Shown piece by piece: positions 54,267-63,379 of a stretch of DNA of 64,000 bases (the stretch's first letter is position 1; each line of letters begins with the position of its first letter). Both the position numbers and the translations under genes were made by a program. Under the pieces are notes generated by a model, which worked only from the letters and a program-made list of their open reading frames with translations, searched no databases and was not told the origin of the DNA. The stretch comes from Duganella levis (GTDB lineage: Bacteria > Pseudomonadota > Gammaproteobacteria > Burkholderiales > Burkholderiaceae_D), in NCBI RefSeq assembly GCF_009857605.1, contig NZ_WWCT01000010.1:124001-188000 (forward strand), written 5' to 3'.

Positions 54267-54351
54267 TTGTCATTAACTCAGCGGTTACTGCTTAACGTGG
54301 TATTTTACGCTTTTTTAAAAAAGCTTGCTTTCGATACAGGGCAATTTTCCG

Positions 54352-55203
54352 ATGCTGGTTCCACTTTTTCGTTTTTTATCGATCTTCCCCTTGTCCGCGC
54401 TGCATGCGGCCGGCGCCGCGCTGGGCTGGCTGGTGTACTGGGCCTCGCCGTCCTATCGCCGCCGCATGCGCGACAACCTGGCGCAAGCCGGCTATAGCCA
54501 GTACCTGCCGGCCGCCGTTGCCGAAGCGGGCAAAAGCATGTTCGAACTGCCCTTCATCTGGTGCGCCGATCCGGCCCGCGTGTCGCGCCACGCCACGCTG
54601 GAAAACTGGGCGCTGGTGCAAACCGAGCTCGACGCTGGTCGCGGCATCGTCTTCATGACGCCGCACCTGGGCTGCTTCGAGATTGTGGCACAGGAAATCG
54701 CCCTGCGCACTGAACTGATGGTGATGTACCGCCCTCCCAAAAAAGAGGCACTCAAGCCGCTGATCGAAGGCGCGCGCGCGCGCAAGAATTTGCTGCTGGC
54801 GCCGGCCACCACGTCCGGCGTGCGCATGCTGGCCAAATTCCTCAAGAAAGGCCAGCCGGTCGGCGTGCTGCCCGACCAGGTGCCGCAGGAAGGCGAAGGC
54901 GTGTGGGCCACCTTCTTCGGCCGCAACGCCTACAGCATGACCCTGCCGGCCAAGCTGGCCCTGCTCGGCAACGCCACCGTCATCATCACCTACGCCGAGC
55001 GCCTGCCGGGCGGGCGCGGCTATGTGGTACGCTTCGTGCCCTTTGACGGCACCCTGGACGGCGACAGCGCCGCCCAGGCGCAAGCGATCAACCACGCCAT
55101 GGAGCGCCTGATCGCCCGCAATCCGTCGCAATATTACTGGAGCTACAACCGCTACAAGGTGCCGCACGGCGTCGCTGCACCGGTGGCGGGAGAACACGCA
55201 TGA
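54352..55203 (+). CDS. Lysophospholipid/lipid A acyltransferase (LpxL/LpxM-like), copy 1
   Basis: 283 residues from MLVPLFRFLSIFPLSAL; an earlier in-frame start gives nine extra residues with no better ribosome site. One N-terminal membrane helix precedes the acyltransferase domain. The catalytic HX4E-type motif is TPHLGCFE (about 100-107), then VLPDQVPQEGEGVW and a late YYWSYNRYKVP. It likely adds a secondary acyl chain to lipid A on the inner membrane. It overlaps the next acyltransferase gene by ATGA; the two probably act in sequence or on different positions. Confidence 0.9.
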   Translation: MLVPLFRFLSIFPLSALHAAGAALGWLVYWASPSYRRRMRDNLAQAGYSQYLPAAVAEAGKSMFELPFIWCADPARVSRHATLENWALVQTELDAGRGIVFMTPHLGCFEIVAQEIALRTELMVMYRPPKKEALKPLIEGARARKNLLLAPATTSGVRMLAKFLKKGQPVGVLPDQVPQEGEGVWATFFGRNAYSMTLPAKLALLGNATVIITYAERLPGGRGYVVRFVPFDGTLDGDSAAQAQAINHAMERLIARNPSQYYWSYNRYKVPHGVAAPVAGEHA

Positions 55204-56078
55204 AACTGATGTTGGGATTGATGTGGCTGCTGCACTGGCTGCCGCTGCCGCTGCTGGGACGCTTTGGCGCCGCCATCGGCAGCCTGTTGTTTGCGACGCT
55301 GCGTTCGCGCCGTCATATCGCGCTGACCAATCTGCGCCTGACCATGCCGGAACTGACCGAAGACGAGCGGATCGATATCGCCCGCCGCCACTTTCAGGCC
55401 TACTCGCGCAGCGTGTGGGAACGGGCGATTTTGTGGTGGGCGCCGGAAGCGCGCCTGAGGCGCCTGATCCAGATCGAGCCCAACGGCGTGATCCCGGTGG
55501 CCGAGATGACCGCCAAGCCGACCATCCTGCTGTGCCCGCACTTCGTCTGCCTGGACGTGGCCGGCGCCGCGATTGCCATGGAAGCCTCCGCCTCGTCGAT
55601 GTACGTGACGCAGAAGAACGCCGCCTTCGACCAGGTGCTGCGCGCCGGCCGCGCCCGCTTCAAGCCGGTCAAGCTGTTCACCCGCCAGGATGGCATCAAG
55701 CCGATCCTGCGCGCGCTGCGCGACAAGCTGCCCTACTTCATGCTGCCGGACATGGATTTCGGCGAGAAGGATGCCGAGTTCGTGCCCTTCTTCGGCATCC
55801 AGGCCGCCACGCTGACCGCCACCGCCCGCATTGCCGCCACCACCGGCGCGCAGGTGATGCCGGTGATCGCTACCTTCCTGCCGAATTATCAGGGATGGCG
55901 TGTCAAATTCTATCCAGTGTGGGACAATTATCCCGGCGAGGATATGGTGGCCGCCACCCGCCGCATGAATGAGTTCATCGAGGAACGCGTGCGCGAAGCC
56001 CCGGCCGAATATTTCTGGACCCACAAACGCTTCAAGACCCGCCCTGACGGCGAGCCTTCGCTGTACAGCAAAAAATAA
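55200..56078 (+). CDS. Lipid A biosynthesis acyltransferase (LpxL-like), copy 2
   Basis: 292 residues. N-terminal membrane helix ([17 protein letters not shown]), catalytic HX4D motif CPHFVCLD (about 116-123), the LpxL-type block [17 protein letters not shown], and the ending [13 protein letters not shown] seen in late lipid A acyltransferases. The preceding paralogue has Glu rather than Asp in the catalytic motif, so the two are diverged and not recent duplicates. ATGA coupling to copy 1; dapF follows 7 bp downstream. Confidence 0.93.
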   Translation: MKLMLGLMWLLHWLPLPLLGRFGAAIGSLLFATLRSRRHIALTNLRLTMPELTEDERIDIARRHFQAYSRSVWERAILWWAPEARLRRLIQIEPNGVIPVAEMTAKPTILLCPHFVCLDVAGAAIAMEASASSMYVTQKNAAFDQVLRAGRARFKPVKLFTRQDGIKPILRALRDKLPYFMLPDMDFGEKDAEFVPFFGIQAATLTATARIAATTGAQVMPVIATFLPNYQGWRVKFYPVWDNYPGEDMVAATRRMNEFIEERVREAPAEYFWTHKRFKTRPDGEPSLYSKK

Positions 56079-56085
56079 GCTAGCC

Positions 56086-56949
56086 ATGAAACTCAAATTC
56101 ACCAAAATGCACGGCGCCGGCAATGACTTCGTCGTCATCGACGGCGTCACCCAGCAGATCGACTTCACGCCGGCGCAGTGGCAGCTGCTGGGCGATCGCC
56201 GCTTCGGCGTCGGCGCCGACCAGATCCTGCTGGTGGAAAAGCCGACCGATGCCGGTTGCGATTTCCGCTATCGCATCTTCAACGCCGATGGCGGCGAAGT
56301 GGAGCAATGCGGCAACGGCTCGCGCGCCTTCGTCAAGTTCGTGTCGGAAAAGGGGCTGACCGACAAGCAATCGATCACCGTGCAGACCAAGGCCGGCGTG
56401 ATCGTGCCGCGCCTGGAAGCCAACGGCAGCATCACGGTCGACATGGGTGCGCCTGTGCTGGAGCCGGGCCGCGTGCCGTTCGACGCCGATGGCCTGCACG
56501 GCGAAAAGCAGGGCGACGATACGCTGTGGCCGCTGGTGCTGGAACTGGGCGGCACGCGCGAGAGCGTGCTGATTTCGGCGGTATCGATGGGCAATCCGCA
56601 TGCGGTACAGGTAGTCGACGATGTCGAGACCGCGCCAGTGGAACTGACCGGTCCGCTGATCGAGCATCACAGCCGCTTCCCGAATCGCGTCAACGCCGGC
56701 TTCATGCAGGTGCTTGATCGCCAGCATGTGAAGCTGCGCGTGTTTGAACGTGGCGTCGGCGAGACGCTGGCCTGCGGCACCGGCGCCTGTGCGGCGGCCG
56801 TGGCCGGCATCCGTCGCGGCTTGCTGGACAGCCCGGTGCGCGTCGATGCGCGCGGCGGCCAGTTGTCGATCAGCTGGGCCGGCGAAGGCCAGCCGGTATT
56901 CCTGACCGGTCCGGCCGTGACCGTGTTTGAAGGCGAAATCGAGATTTAA
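56086..56949 (+). CDS. dapF: Diaminopimelate epimerase
   Basis: Converts LL- to meso-diaminopimelate for lysine and peptidoglycan. 287 residues from [19 protein letters not shown]; the frame extends upstream through the end of the acyltransferase gene. The two catalytic cysteines are in [10 protein letters not shown] (C75) and [11 protein letters not shown] (C230), both intact. The ribosome site is weak, so translation may depend on coupling to the acyltransferase stop 7 bp upstream. Confidence 0.97.
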   Translation: MKLKFTKMHGAGNDFVVIDGVTQQIDFTPAQWQLLGDRRFGVGADQILLVEKPTDAGCDFRYRIFNADGGEVEQCGNGSRAFVKFVSEKGLTDKQSITVQTKAGVIVPRLEANGSITVDMGAPVLEPGRVPFDADGLHGEKQGDDTLWPLVLELGGTRESVLISAVSMGNPHAVQVVDDVETAPVELTGPLIEHHSRFPNRVNAGFMQVLDRQHVKLRVFERGVGETLACGTGACAAAVAGIRRGLLDSPVRVDARGGQLSISWAGEGQPVFLTGPAVTVFEGEIEI

Positions 56950-56954
56950 AACAG

Positions 56955-58388
56955 CTAGGCTGCCATCAAGTCATCCGGCAGCCAGGTCTTGAGCCGGTAC
57001 AGGCGCTGGCGGTAATTGCCTTCCAGCCCATCCGGCCCGCTGTCGATGGACTCGAACAGGCGCACGATGCGGTCCAGCGCCTGCCGCTCGCGCGCAGTGC
57101 GCAGCAGCACCAGCCGGCGCTTGCTGCGGCCGTAGCTGGCGCGGATATCCACCACCAGGCAATGGCCGTGATCGGCCGCTTTCACATCCAGCAGCAACGC
57201 TTCCGCCCGGCTCAAGCCGAACAGCGCGGCCAGCTCCAGCCGCGCCGCCAGCAGCGGCTGGCTCTCCGACAATTCCCGCGTTAAACAGGTGATGACACTG
57301 CTCATCCAGTCCGCTTCCCTCGGCGCGGCCGCCACCCGTTGCAGCGCCGCTTCCGCCCCGGCGCAGCCCTGGGCGGCGGCCTTTTGCAGCCAGTAGGCCG
57401 CGCGCACATCGCTGTGCGCGTCGGTGCGGCGATTGCGCCAGGCGTACATGCCGCATTCCATCTGCGCGGCGCAGTGGCCCATGTCGGCGGCGCGCTCCAG
57501 ATAGCCTTGCGCCTCGGCCACGCAGCGCTGCGAAAATTCCGGTTTCAGGTAGATGCGCGACAGCGCGAACCACGCTTCCGCCAGCCCTTGTTCGCCGGCC
57601 AGCGTCAGCCAGCGGATGGCGCGCTTGAAGTTGACGGCGGCGATGCCCTGGCTCTGGCGCCTGCCGTCACTGTCCATGCGCGCGAACCACAGTCCCAGCG
57701 CCAGCTGGGCGTTGCGCTCGCCACCATAGGCCGCCAGTTCGCGGCAATGCTGCAATTCGGCGTCGACACCGTCCGGTGGCAGCAGTTCGGCGCAGCGCGC
57801 CAGCAAGCCCAGCATCTGCGGCCCCGCTTGCCACTCGGCCATGCGCGCCGCTTCGGCGTCGGCCGGCGCGCGCGCCAGCAACGGCCCCAGCAAGGGCCGC
57901 GCCTGTTGCAGAAATGCCGCGTGATGGTGGCGCCACAGTTGATCGAGTTGCGCCGCCTGTTCCGCCGTCAAGGCCAGGTCGCCGCTCGCTTTCGGCAAGG
58001 CCGCAGGACGCAGCACGGCAGGACGGACGCCGCGCTCGGGCAAGGGCTTGTGGCGCAACGGCGCGCTGGCCGGCGGCGCCGTCTGCTGCTGGAACTGCGC
58101 CAGCACCAGCGCCGCCGCCGCGCTGCCGGCGTCACTGGCACGTTGATACCAGCACAGCACCTCCGGCAGCGCATTGCGGGCGATTTCAAACGGGATGTGG
58201 TTGCCGATCAGACGCCAGGCGTCGTCGCGCTCCTGGCGCGCGGCGCGCGCCAGCCAGTGCAGCGCGGTCGGCACGTTAAGCGGCAGGCTGGCGCCACCGA
58301 ACAGATACAGCTTGCCCAGCGCCAGTTGGCAGTCCGCGTCTCCGGCGCGGGCGCCCCTGATGATCCCTAACTCTTCTCGATTTGCCAT
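56955..58388 (-). CDS. Sel1-like repeat (SLR/TPR) protein
   Basis: 477 residues, no signal peptide. Sel1-type helix pairs are spread along the chain: ALGKLYLFGGASLPLNVPTA near 24-43, WLTLAGEQGLAEAWFALSRI near 255, and YWLQKAAAQGCAGAEAAL near 330. A Pro/Arg-rich segment separates the first repeats from the rest (about 105-135). The last 110 residues are a different domain containing LVVDIRASYGRSKRRLVLL. It is probably a cytoplasmic scaffold; partners are unknown. It converges on dapF with 5 bp between stop codons. Confidence 0.85.
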   Translation of the reverse strand: MANREELGIIRGARAGDADCQLALGKLYLFGGASLPLNVPTALHWLARAARQERDDAWRLIGNHIPFEIARNALPEVLCWYQRASDAGSAAAALVLAQFQQQTAPPASAPLRHKPLPERGVRPAVLRPAALPKASGDLALTAEQAAQLDQLWRHHHAAFLQQARPLLGPLLARAPADAEAARMAEWQAGPQMLGLLARCAELLPPDGVDAELQHCRELAAYGGERNAQLALGLWFARMDSDGRRQSQGIAAVNFKRAIRWLTLAGEQGLAEAWFALSRIYLKPEFSQRCVAEAQGYLERAADMGHCAAQMECGMYAWRNRRTDAHSDVRAAYWLQKAAAQGCAGAEAALQRVAAAPREADWMSSVITCLTRELSESQPLLAARLELAALFGLSRAEALLLDVKAADHGHCLVVDIRASYGRSKRRLVLLRTARERQALDRIVRLFESIDSGPDGLEGNYRQRLYRLKTWLPDDLMAA

Positions 58389-58778
58389 TGTCTCTTGTTA
58401 TGCATGTCATCGAAGTGGGATGCGCCACTGTGTTATCTGCGGCGCCATTTGTATCCTAGTGTAGCGTGCCATCTGCGCCACACGCTAAAACAATATGCGT
58501 GGGCGCTTGATTTGCCACAAGCGGCGCCCCCCACCCTCGCCTGTACGCTAGAACTGTTTGATGCCCGGCTGAAAGCAAATGTTGTCCGATACGGGCCAAA
58601 TGACGCGGCTGACAAGCGTTTCAAAAATACAACAAGAAGCCGGCCTTGCGCGGCTTTCGACCAAAACAAGCCGTCCCAATCGACCATTCCAGCGCCACCG
58701 GGCCAAGCAGCCATTAAGGTTTAAACAACCGGTCATGCAGCAGCGGGGATGAGAACTACACTTATAAAGGAATAAAAA
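58389..58778. other. Divergent intergenic region, Sel1-protein to porin
   Basis: 390 bp without a supported gene. It must hold promoters for both flanking genes, but I see no sigma70 box pair good enough to call. Visible features are an AAGCCG/CGGCTT hairpin near 58635-58655, an AT-rich stretch near 58710 with TTAAGGTTTAAACAACC, and the porin ribosome site AAAGGA at 58766-58771. A short open frame at 58395-58724 lacks coding character. Confidence 0.5.
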
Positions 58779-59843
58779 ATGAAAAAAACTCTGGTGGCTC
58801 TGGCTCTCTCGGGTGTGCTCATGGGCGTGACCTCGGGGGCATATGCGCAATCATCCGTCAGCATCTACGGCACGCTGGACGCCGGCATGTCGCGCCGTAC
58901 CGATACTGACGTGACCGCAGTCGGCAAGCGCGACAACAACAAGCTGGGCTTCCGTGGCGTGGAAGACCTCGGCAACGGCCTGAAAGCCCTGTTCCAGCTG
59001 GAAATCCGCTACGAACCCGACACCGGCGTCATCGAAAACACCGTGCGTCCGCTGTTCCAGGGCCAGAGCCGGGTCGGCCTGCAAGGCGACTTCGGCACGC
59101 TGCGCTTCGGCCGCGCGCTGACGGCGTTCCAGGAAACCAGCACCGCCTTCGAACCATGGTCCGGCATGCCGGCCGTGGCCGGCTACCAGACCGACCTGCA
59201 AGTGGCCGGCTACACCAGCGATCCGATGAGCGTGGCCGGCAACTCGCTGAACCGCTTCTCCAACGCCGTGTTCTACAACACCCCGGTGATCGGCAATATC
59301 TTCCAGCTGAACGTCACCGTGGCCAGCCGCGAGGCCAACAACAACCCGATCATCATCGGCCGCGGCACCGCCACCGCGCCGCAATTCCCCGCCAACAGCA
59401 TGGCGGCCAAGTATCCGTACTCGGTCAGCGCCACCGTCACCCAGGGGCCGTTCGCCGCCTACGGCGCCTATGAGCGCAACGCCGTGGCCACCAAGCTGTG
59501 GTCGGTCGGCGCCTCGTTCAAGCCGATCAACGACCTCAAGCTGATGGCCACCTACCAGCGCCAGGACCAGGACTACAGCCTGCCGATCAATCCGATCACC
59601 AAGGCCTGGATGATCGGCGCCAACTACAACATCGGCCTCGGCCTGGTGCGCGCCGGTATCGGCCGCAAGACGCCGGACAATGCGCTCAACGTCCCGACCA
59701 TCGCCAAAACCAAGCAATTCTCGCTCGGCTACGACTACAACCTGTCGCCGCGCACCTATCTGTACGTGGACGGCACGCGCCGCAAAGCGACCGCCACCAC
59801 CACCTTCAATTTCTACAGCGTCGGTATTCACCACAACTTCTGA
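58779..59843 (+). CDS. Gram-negative porin (Bordetella/Burkholderia trimeric type)
   Basis: 354 residues. Signal peptide 1-23 (MKKTLVALALSGVLMGVTSGAYA), then QSSVSIYGTLDAGMS, the standard first strand. The family motifs LGFRGVEDLGNGLKALFQLE and SRVGLQGDFGTLRFGR are present, with transmembrane beta strands to the C-terminal Phe (GIHHNF), the BamA recognition residue. AAAGGA precedes the ATG. A strong terminator follows 41 bp after the stop, so it is monocistronic. It forms a general diffusion pore in the outer membrane. Confidence 0.95.
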   Translation: MKKTLVALALSGVLMGVTSGAYAQSSVSIYGTLDAGMSRRTDTDVTAVGKRDNNKLGFRGVEDLGNGLKALFQLEIRYEPDTGVIENTVRPLFQGQSRVGLQGDFGTLRFGRALTAFQETSTAFEPWSGMPAVAGYQTDLQVAGYTSDPMSVAGNSLNRFSNAVFYNTPVIGNIFQLNVTVASREANNNPIIIGRGTATAPQFPANSMAAKYPYSVSATVTQGPFAAYGAYERNAVATKLWSVGASFKPINDLKLMATYQRQDQDYSLPINPITKAWMIGANYNIGLGLVRAGIGRKTPDNALNVPTIAKTKQFSLGYDYNLSPRTYLYVDGTRRKATATTTFNFYSVGIHHNF

Positions 59844-59884
59844 GCGGACGCAGTCGCAGAACTGCCGGTGCGAGTTGGGGAATC

Positions 59885-59916
59885 ACGGGCATGGGTCCAC
59901 CATGCCCGTTTTTTTT
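59885..59916 (+). terminator. Rho-independent terminator of the porin gene
   Basis: ACGGGCATGG-GTCCA-CCATGCCCGT with a 10-bp stem, followed by eight T (59909-59916). It ends 40 bp before the DUF484 gene, which therefore needs its own promoter. Confidence 0.95.
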
Positions 59917-59956
59917 CGTTTAAAATTGCACACCAACCTCGCCTACAAAGTACCTC

Positions 59957-60625
59957 ATGACCGCCCCACTGGATTCCACACTCGTCGCGCAATACCTGAC
60001 CGACCACCCGCAATTCTTCGAAGAACACGCCGACTTGCTGGGTGAAATCAAACTGGCCAGTCCGCTGACGGGCCGCGCCGTCTCGCTGCAGGAACGCCAG
60101 ATGGAAGTGTTGCGCGACAAATACAAAACGCTGGAACTGCGCATGAGCAACCTGATGCGCCTGGCGTCGGAAAACGAAGCCATCGCCAACAAGTTCCACC
60201 GCTGGACCCAGGTGCTGCTGCAGTCGGAAGATGTCGGCTCGATGCCGCACTCCGTCACCAGCGGCCTGAAAAACAGCTTCGAGGTGCCGCAGGTGACCGT
60301 GCGCATCTGGGGCGCGGCGCCGGATTACGCCGACGAGTGGTTCGTCAAGGGCGTGTCGGAAGACGCGCGCATCTTCGCCAACAGCCTGCTGGCCCCGTAC
60401 TGCGGCGCCAACAAGGACTTTGAAGCGGTGCGCTGGCTGGACGATCCATCGACCGTGGTGTCGACCGTCATCATCCCGCTGCGCAAGCCGGGCGACAAAC
60501 AGGCGTTCGGCCTGCTGATCATGGGTTCGCAGGACGCCAACCGCTTCACCGCGCTGATGGCCACCGACTTCCTGGTCCACATCGGCGAGACCTCCAGCAC
60601 CGCGCTGGCCTGGCTGCTGGCCTGA
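59957..60625 (+). CDS. DUF484 (GAF-like) protein
   Basis: 222 residues. The N-terminal part has the DUF484 hallmark VAQYLTDHPQFFEEHADLL, then a coiled helix (LQERQMEVLRDKYKTLELRM) and a GAF-like alpha/beta domain (about 85-220). In proteobacteria it is nearly always next to xerC and often dapF, as here; its function is not established. The xerC start is 8 bp after the stop, so the two are co-transcribed. Confidence 0.92.
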   Translation: MTAPLDSTLVAQYLTDHPQFFEEHADLLGEIKLASPLTGRAVSLQERQMEVLRDKYKTLELRMSNLMRLASENEAIANKFHRWTQVLLQSEDVGSMPHSVTSGLKNSFEVPQVTVRIWGAAPDYADEWFVKGVSEDARIFANSLLAPYCGANKDFEAVRWLDDPSTVVSTVIIPLRKPGDKQAFGLLIMGSQDANRFTALMATDFLVHIGETSSTALAWLLA

Positions 60626-60633
60626 GCAGCCCC

Positions 60634-61569
60634 ATGAGCGACGCTCCAGACAGCAAGCTGGCCTGGATCGACGCCTATATCGCCCAGCTCAAGGGTGTGC
60701 GCCAGTTGTCGCCGCACACCTGCGCCGCCTACGCCCGCGACCTGCAAGAGCTGGTGACGCTGACCGGCGCCACCGGCTGGCCGCAGCTGGACCACCACGC
60801 GGTGCGCCGGCTGACCGCCAAACTGCACGCGCAAGAACTCGATCCCCGTTCGATTGCCCGCAAGCTGTCCAGCTGGCGCGGCTTTTTCAACTGGCTGGGC
60901 GAACAAATCCCGCTGGCTGCCAACCCGGTGCAGGGCGTGCGCGCCCCCAAACGCGCCAGGACGCTGCCGCGCGCGCTGTCGGTGGACGATGCCGTGCAAC
61001 TGGTGGCGCCAGCGCGGCCGGCGGCCGGCAATGGCGCCGAACCGGCCGACCTGTGCAACCGCGCCATGTTCGAGCTGCTGTATTCCAGCGGCCTGCGGGT
61101 CTCGGAACTGGCCGGACTCGACCGGACGCCGCACAAGGACAGCCTCGGCTGGGTCGACCTCGACAACCGCGAAGTGCTGGTCACCGGCAAGGGCAACAAG
61201 CGCCGCACGGTGCCGGTCGGCAGCGCCGCGCTGGCCGCGTTGCACGCCTGGCTGGCGGTGCGGCCGGCGCCGTCAGATGGCAGCGACGCGCTGTTCCTCA
61301 GCACGCGCGGCAGCCGCGTCTCGCCGCGCGTGATCCAGCAGCGGCTGCATACCCACGGCGTGGCCAACGGCGCGCCGGTGCACGTCCATCCGCACATGCT
61401 GCGCCACTCGTTTGCCTCGCACGTGCTGCAATCGTCGGGCGACTTGCGGGCGGTGCAGGAAATGCTGGGCCACTCCAGCATCAGCTCGACGCAGGTCTAC
61501 ACGGCGCTGGATTTCCAGCATCTGGCCGAGGTCTACGACAAGGCCCACCCGCGCGCCAAGGTGAAGTAG
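60634..61569 (+). CDS. xerC: Chromosome dimer resolution recombinase XerC
   Basis: Acts with XerD at dif. 311 residues. Core-binding domain about 1-100 (YIAQLKGVRQLSPHTCAAYARDL). Catalytic residues are complete: R in SSGLRVSELAG, K in TGKGNKRRT, HMLRHSFA, the second His in LGHSSIS and the Tyr in TQVYTAL. Its fixed position after DUF484 and its length identify it as the housekeeping copy, distinct from the recombinase at 28281. Confidence 0.96.
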   Translation: MSDAPDSKLAWIDAYIAQLKGVRQLSPHTCAAYARDLQELVTLTGATGWPQLDHHAVRRLTAKLHAQELDPRSIARKLSSWRGFFNWLGEQIPLAANPVQGVRAPKRARTLPRALSVDDAVQLVAPARPAAGNGAEPADLCNRAMFELLYSSGLRVSELAGLDRTPHKDSLGWVDLDNREVLVTGKGNKRRTVPVGSAALAALHAWLAVRPAPSDGSDALFLSTRGSRVSPRVIQQRLHTHGVANGAPVHVHPHMLRHSFASHVLQSSGDLRAVQEMLGHSSISSTQVYTALDFQHLAEVYDKAHPRAKVK

Positions 61570-61602
61570 TACACGCGTGCTGATATTGCTCAATTGGACG
61601 AA

Positions 61603-61632
61603 TTGCTAGCCGCCGCAGAATTCCGGCATAAT
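61603..61632 (+). promoter_or_regulatory. Probable promoter of the COG0523 GTPase gene
   Basis: -35 TTGCTA (61603-61608), 18-bp spacer, -10 CATAAT (61627-61632), 42 bp before the start codon. No Zur-type palindrome was recognised beside it. Confidence 0.45.
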
Positions 61633-61674
61633 CAGCCGATTGCATTTCCGCATTTTGAATTAAAGACAACCACC

Positions 61675-62727
61675 ATGATCCCAACCACCATCCTGACCGG
61701 CTTCCTCGGCGCCGGCAAGACCACGCTGCTCAACCGCATCTTGCAAGAAGATCACGGCATGCGCATCGCCGTGATCGAGAACGAATTCGGCGAGGAAAAT
61801 ATCGACAACGAAATCCTGGTGCGGGATACCGGCGAGCAAATCGTTGAAATGAACAACGGCTGCATCTGCTGCACCGTGCGCGGCGACCTGATCGTGGCGC
61901 TCAGCAACCTGGCGCAGAAGCGCGACGCTGGCGAAATCCAGTTCGACCGCGTGGTGATCGAGACCACCGGTCTGGCCAATCCTGGTCCGGTGGCGCAGAC
62001 CTTCTTCGTTGACGAGGAAGTGGGCGCTAACTACATGCTGGACGCAGTGGTCACCGTGGTGGACGCCCGCCACGCCATGGACCAGTTGGACCAGCACGAA
62101 GAAGCCCAGCGCCAGGTCGGTTTCGCCGACAAGATCCTGCTGTCCAAGACCGATCTGGTGAGCGACGAAGAACTGGCGACGCTGACCGCCCGCCTGGCGC
62201 GCATCAACCCGCGCGCGCCGATCAGCAAGTCCGACTTCGGCCGCGCGCCGATTGCCGAGGTGCTGGATCTGAAAGGCTTCAACCTCAACGACAAGCTGGA
62301 ACTGGACCCGGACTTCCTGCTGACCGACCAGGTGCATGAAGACGGCCACGTCCACGACGAACACTGCGGCCACGATCACCATCATCACGATCACGGCCAT
62401 GACCACGATCACCACCACAGCCACCACACCGACGACATCGCCGCGTTCGTCTTCAAAAGCACGCGCCCGTTCGACACGGCCAAGCTGGACGAGTTCCTCG
62501 GCGGCCTGGTGAATGTCTACGGTCCTCGCATGCTGCGCTACAAAGGCGTATTGTTCATGCAGGATGCCGACCGCAAGGTGGTATTCCAGGGCGTGCACCA
62601 AATCATGGGCAGCGATCTCGGCGCGAAATGGGGTGAAAACGACGTTCGTGGCAGCAAAATGGTATTTATCGGGAAAAATCTGCCCAAAGACATCTTTATT
62701 AGCGGTTTAGAACAATGTCTGGTATAA
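61675..62727 (+). CDS. COG0523/CobW-family GTPase, probable metal chaperone
   Basis: 350 residues from MIPTTILTGF; 27 codons of open frame upstream contain the promoter. The P-loop is GFLGAGKTT (9-17), the metal-binding CICC follows in MNNGCICCTVRGD, and NKxD is represented by LSKTDL. A His-rich tract (about 222-250, with HDHHHHDHGHDHDHHH inside) and the C-terminal CobW_C domain complete it. The His tract suggests zinc (ZNG1/YeiR-like) or another divalent metal rather than cobalamin synthesis. It lies directly upstream of a dksA lacking three of the four zinc cysteines. Confidence 0.92.
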   Translation: MIPTTILTGFLGAGKTTLLNRILQEDHGMRIAVIENEFGEENIDNEILVRDTGEQIVEMNNGCICCTVRGDLIVALSNLAQKRDAGEIQFDRVVIETTGLANPGPVAQTFFVDEEVGANYMLDAVVTVVDARHAMDQLDQHEEAQRQVGFADKILLSKTDLVSDEELATLTARLARINPRAPISKSDFGRAPIAEVLDLKGFNLNDKLELDPDFLLTDQVHEDGHVHDEHCGHDHHHHDHGHDHDHHHSHHTDDIAAFVFKSTRPFDTAKLDEFLGGLVNVYGPRMLRYKGVLFMQDADRKVVFQGVHQIMGSDLGAKWGENDVRGSKMVFIGKNLPKDIFISGLEQCLV

Positions 62728-62732
62728 ACTAT

Positions 62733-62773
62733 CCCGGTTTTGTGGGGATGGCTAAAAAGCCACAAAATTCGGG
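62733..62773 (+). other. Hairpin between the COG0523 gene and dksA
   Basis: CCCGGTTTTGTGG (62733-62745) can pair with CCACAAAATTCGGG (62760-62773) with one small mismatch; TGGCT-AAAA-AGCCA forms an alternative inner stem. No T-run follows, so it is not a plain terminator. It may be a leader element of dksA. Confidence 0.45.
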
Positions 62774-62821
62774 CTGATTAATTTGATTGAAAACTCTGTC
62801 GTATCGAAGGTAAGCGAAGTT

Positions 62822-63268
62822 ATGACCAAAACTAATAAATCGACCCCCGCCGCCGCCGAGCGCATCCTGACCGAAGAAGAAATTCTGAAGATGGATGACA
62901 AGGACTATATGAACCCAGCGCAAATGGCTTTCTTTAAGGCCAAGCTGCAACAGCTGGAAAAAGAGCTGCTGAAAAACGCCGGCGAAACCACCGAACACCT
63001 GCGCGAAACCGTGCTGGTGCCGGATCCGGCTGACCGCGCCACCATCGAAGAAGAACACGCGCTGGAACTGCGCACCCGTGACCGCGAACGCAAGCTGCTG
63101 AAAAAAGTGCAGCAATCGATCGCCGCGATCGACGCCAACGACTACGGCTGGTGCGAAGAAACCGGCGAACCGATCGGCATTCCACGCCTGATCGCCCGTC
63201 CGACTGCTACCCTGTCGCTGGAAGCGCAACAGCGTCGTGAACTGAAGCAAAAATTGTACGGCGATTAA
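62822..63268 (+). CDS. dksA: RNA polymerase-binding factor DksA
   Basis: Binds the RNA polymerase secondary channel and works with ppGpp. 148 residues from the ATG at 62822; a TTG 13 codons upstream is less likely. The coiled-coil tip has DPADRA (68-73), matching the functional DxxDxA motif. The zinc-finger region reads WCEETGEPIGIPRLIARPT, then LSLEA: only C111 of the four usual cysteines remains (C-T-S-A pattern), as in zinc-independent DksA2 of Pseudomonas and many betaproteobacterial DksAs. It should be active without zinc. A strong terminator follows. Confidence 0.94.
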   Translation: MTKTNKSTPAAAERILTEEEILKMDDKDYMNPAQMAFFKAKLQQLEKELLKNAGETTEHLRETVLVPDPADRATIEEEHALELRTRDRERKLLKKVQQSIAAIDANDYGWCEETGEPIGIPRLIARPTATLSLEAQQRRELKQKLYGD

Positions 63269-63286
63269 TTCCGCCGCACACCAAGG

Positions 63287-63317
63287 AAGCACGCGCCTGA
63301 CACCGCGTGCTTTTTTT
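63287..63317 (+). terminator. Rho-independent terminator of dksA
   Basis: AAGCACGCG-N8-CGCGTGCTT followed by a T-run to 63317. It begins 19 bp after the dksA stop. Confidence 0.93.
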
Positions 63318-63379
63318 ACGTAAATTTTCATTTCCCCTCCGACCTGTAATGCGGCAAGCGCGACGCTTCCGGCTACACT

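Noticed and set aside
58395..58724. 109-codon open frame in the porin upstream region
   Set aside because: No ribosome site, Cys/His/Arg-rich product, and it lies where both promoters must be.
60634..61569. XerC as the enzyme serving the 30-bp inverted repeats
   Set aside because: Possible in principle given the dif-like bases, but a separate complete recombinase directly abuts the repeats and includes one copy in its gene.
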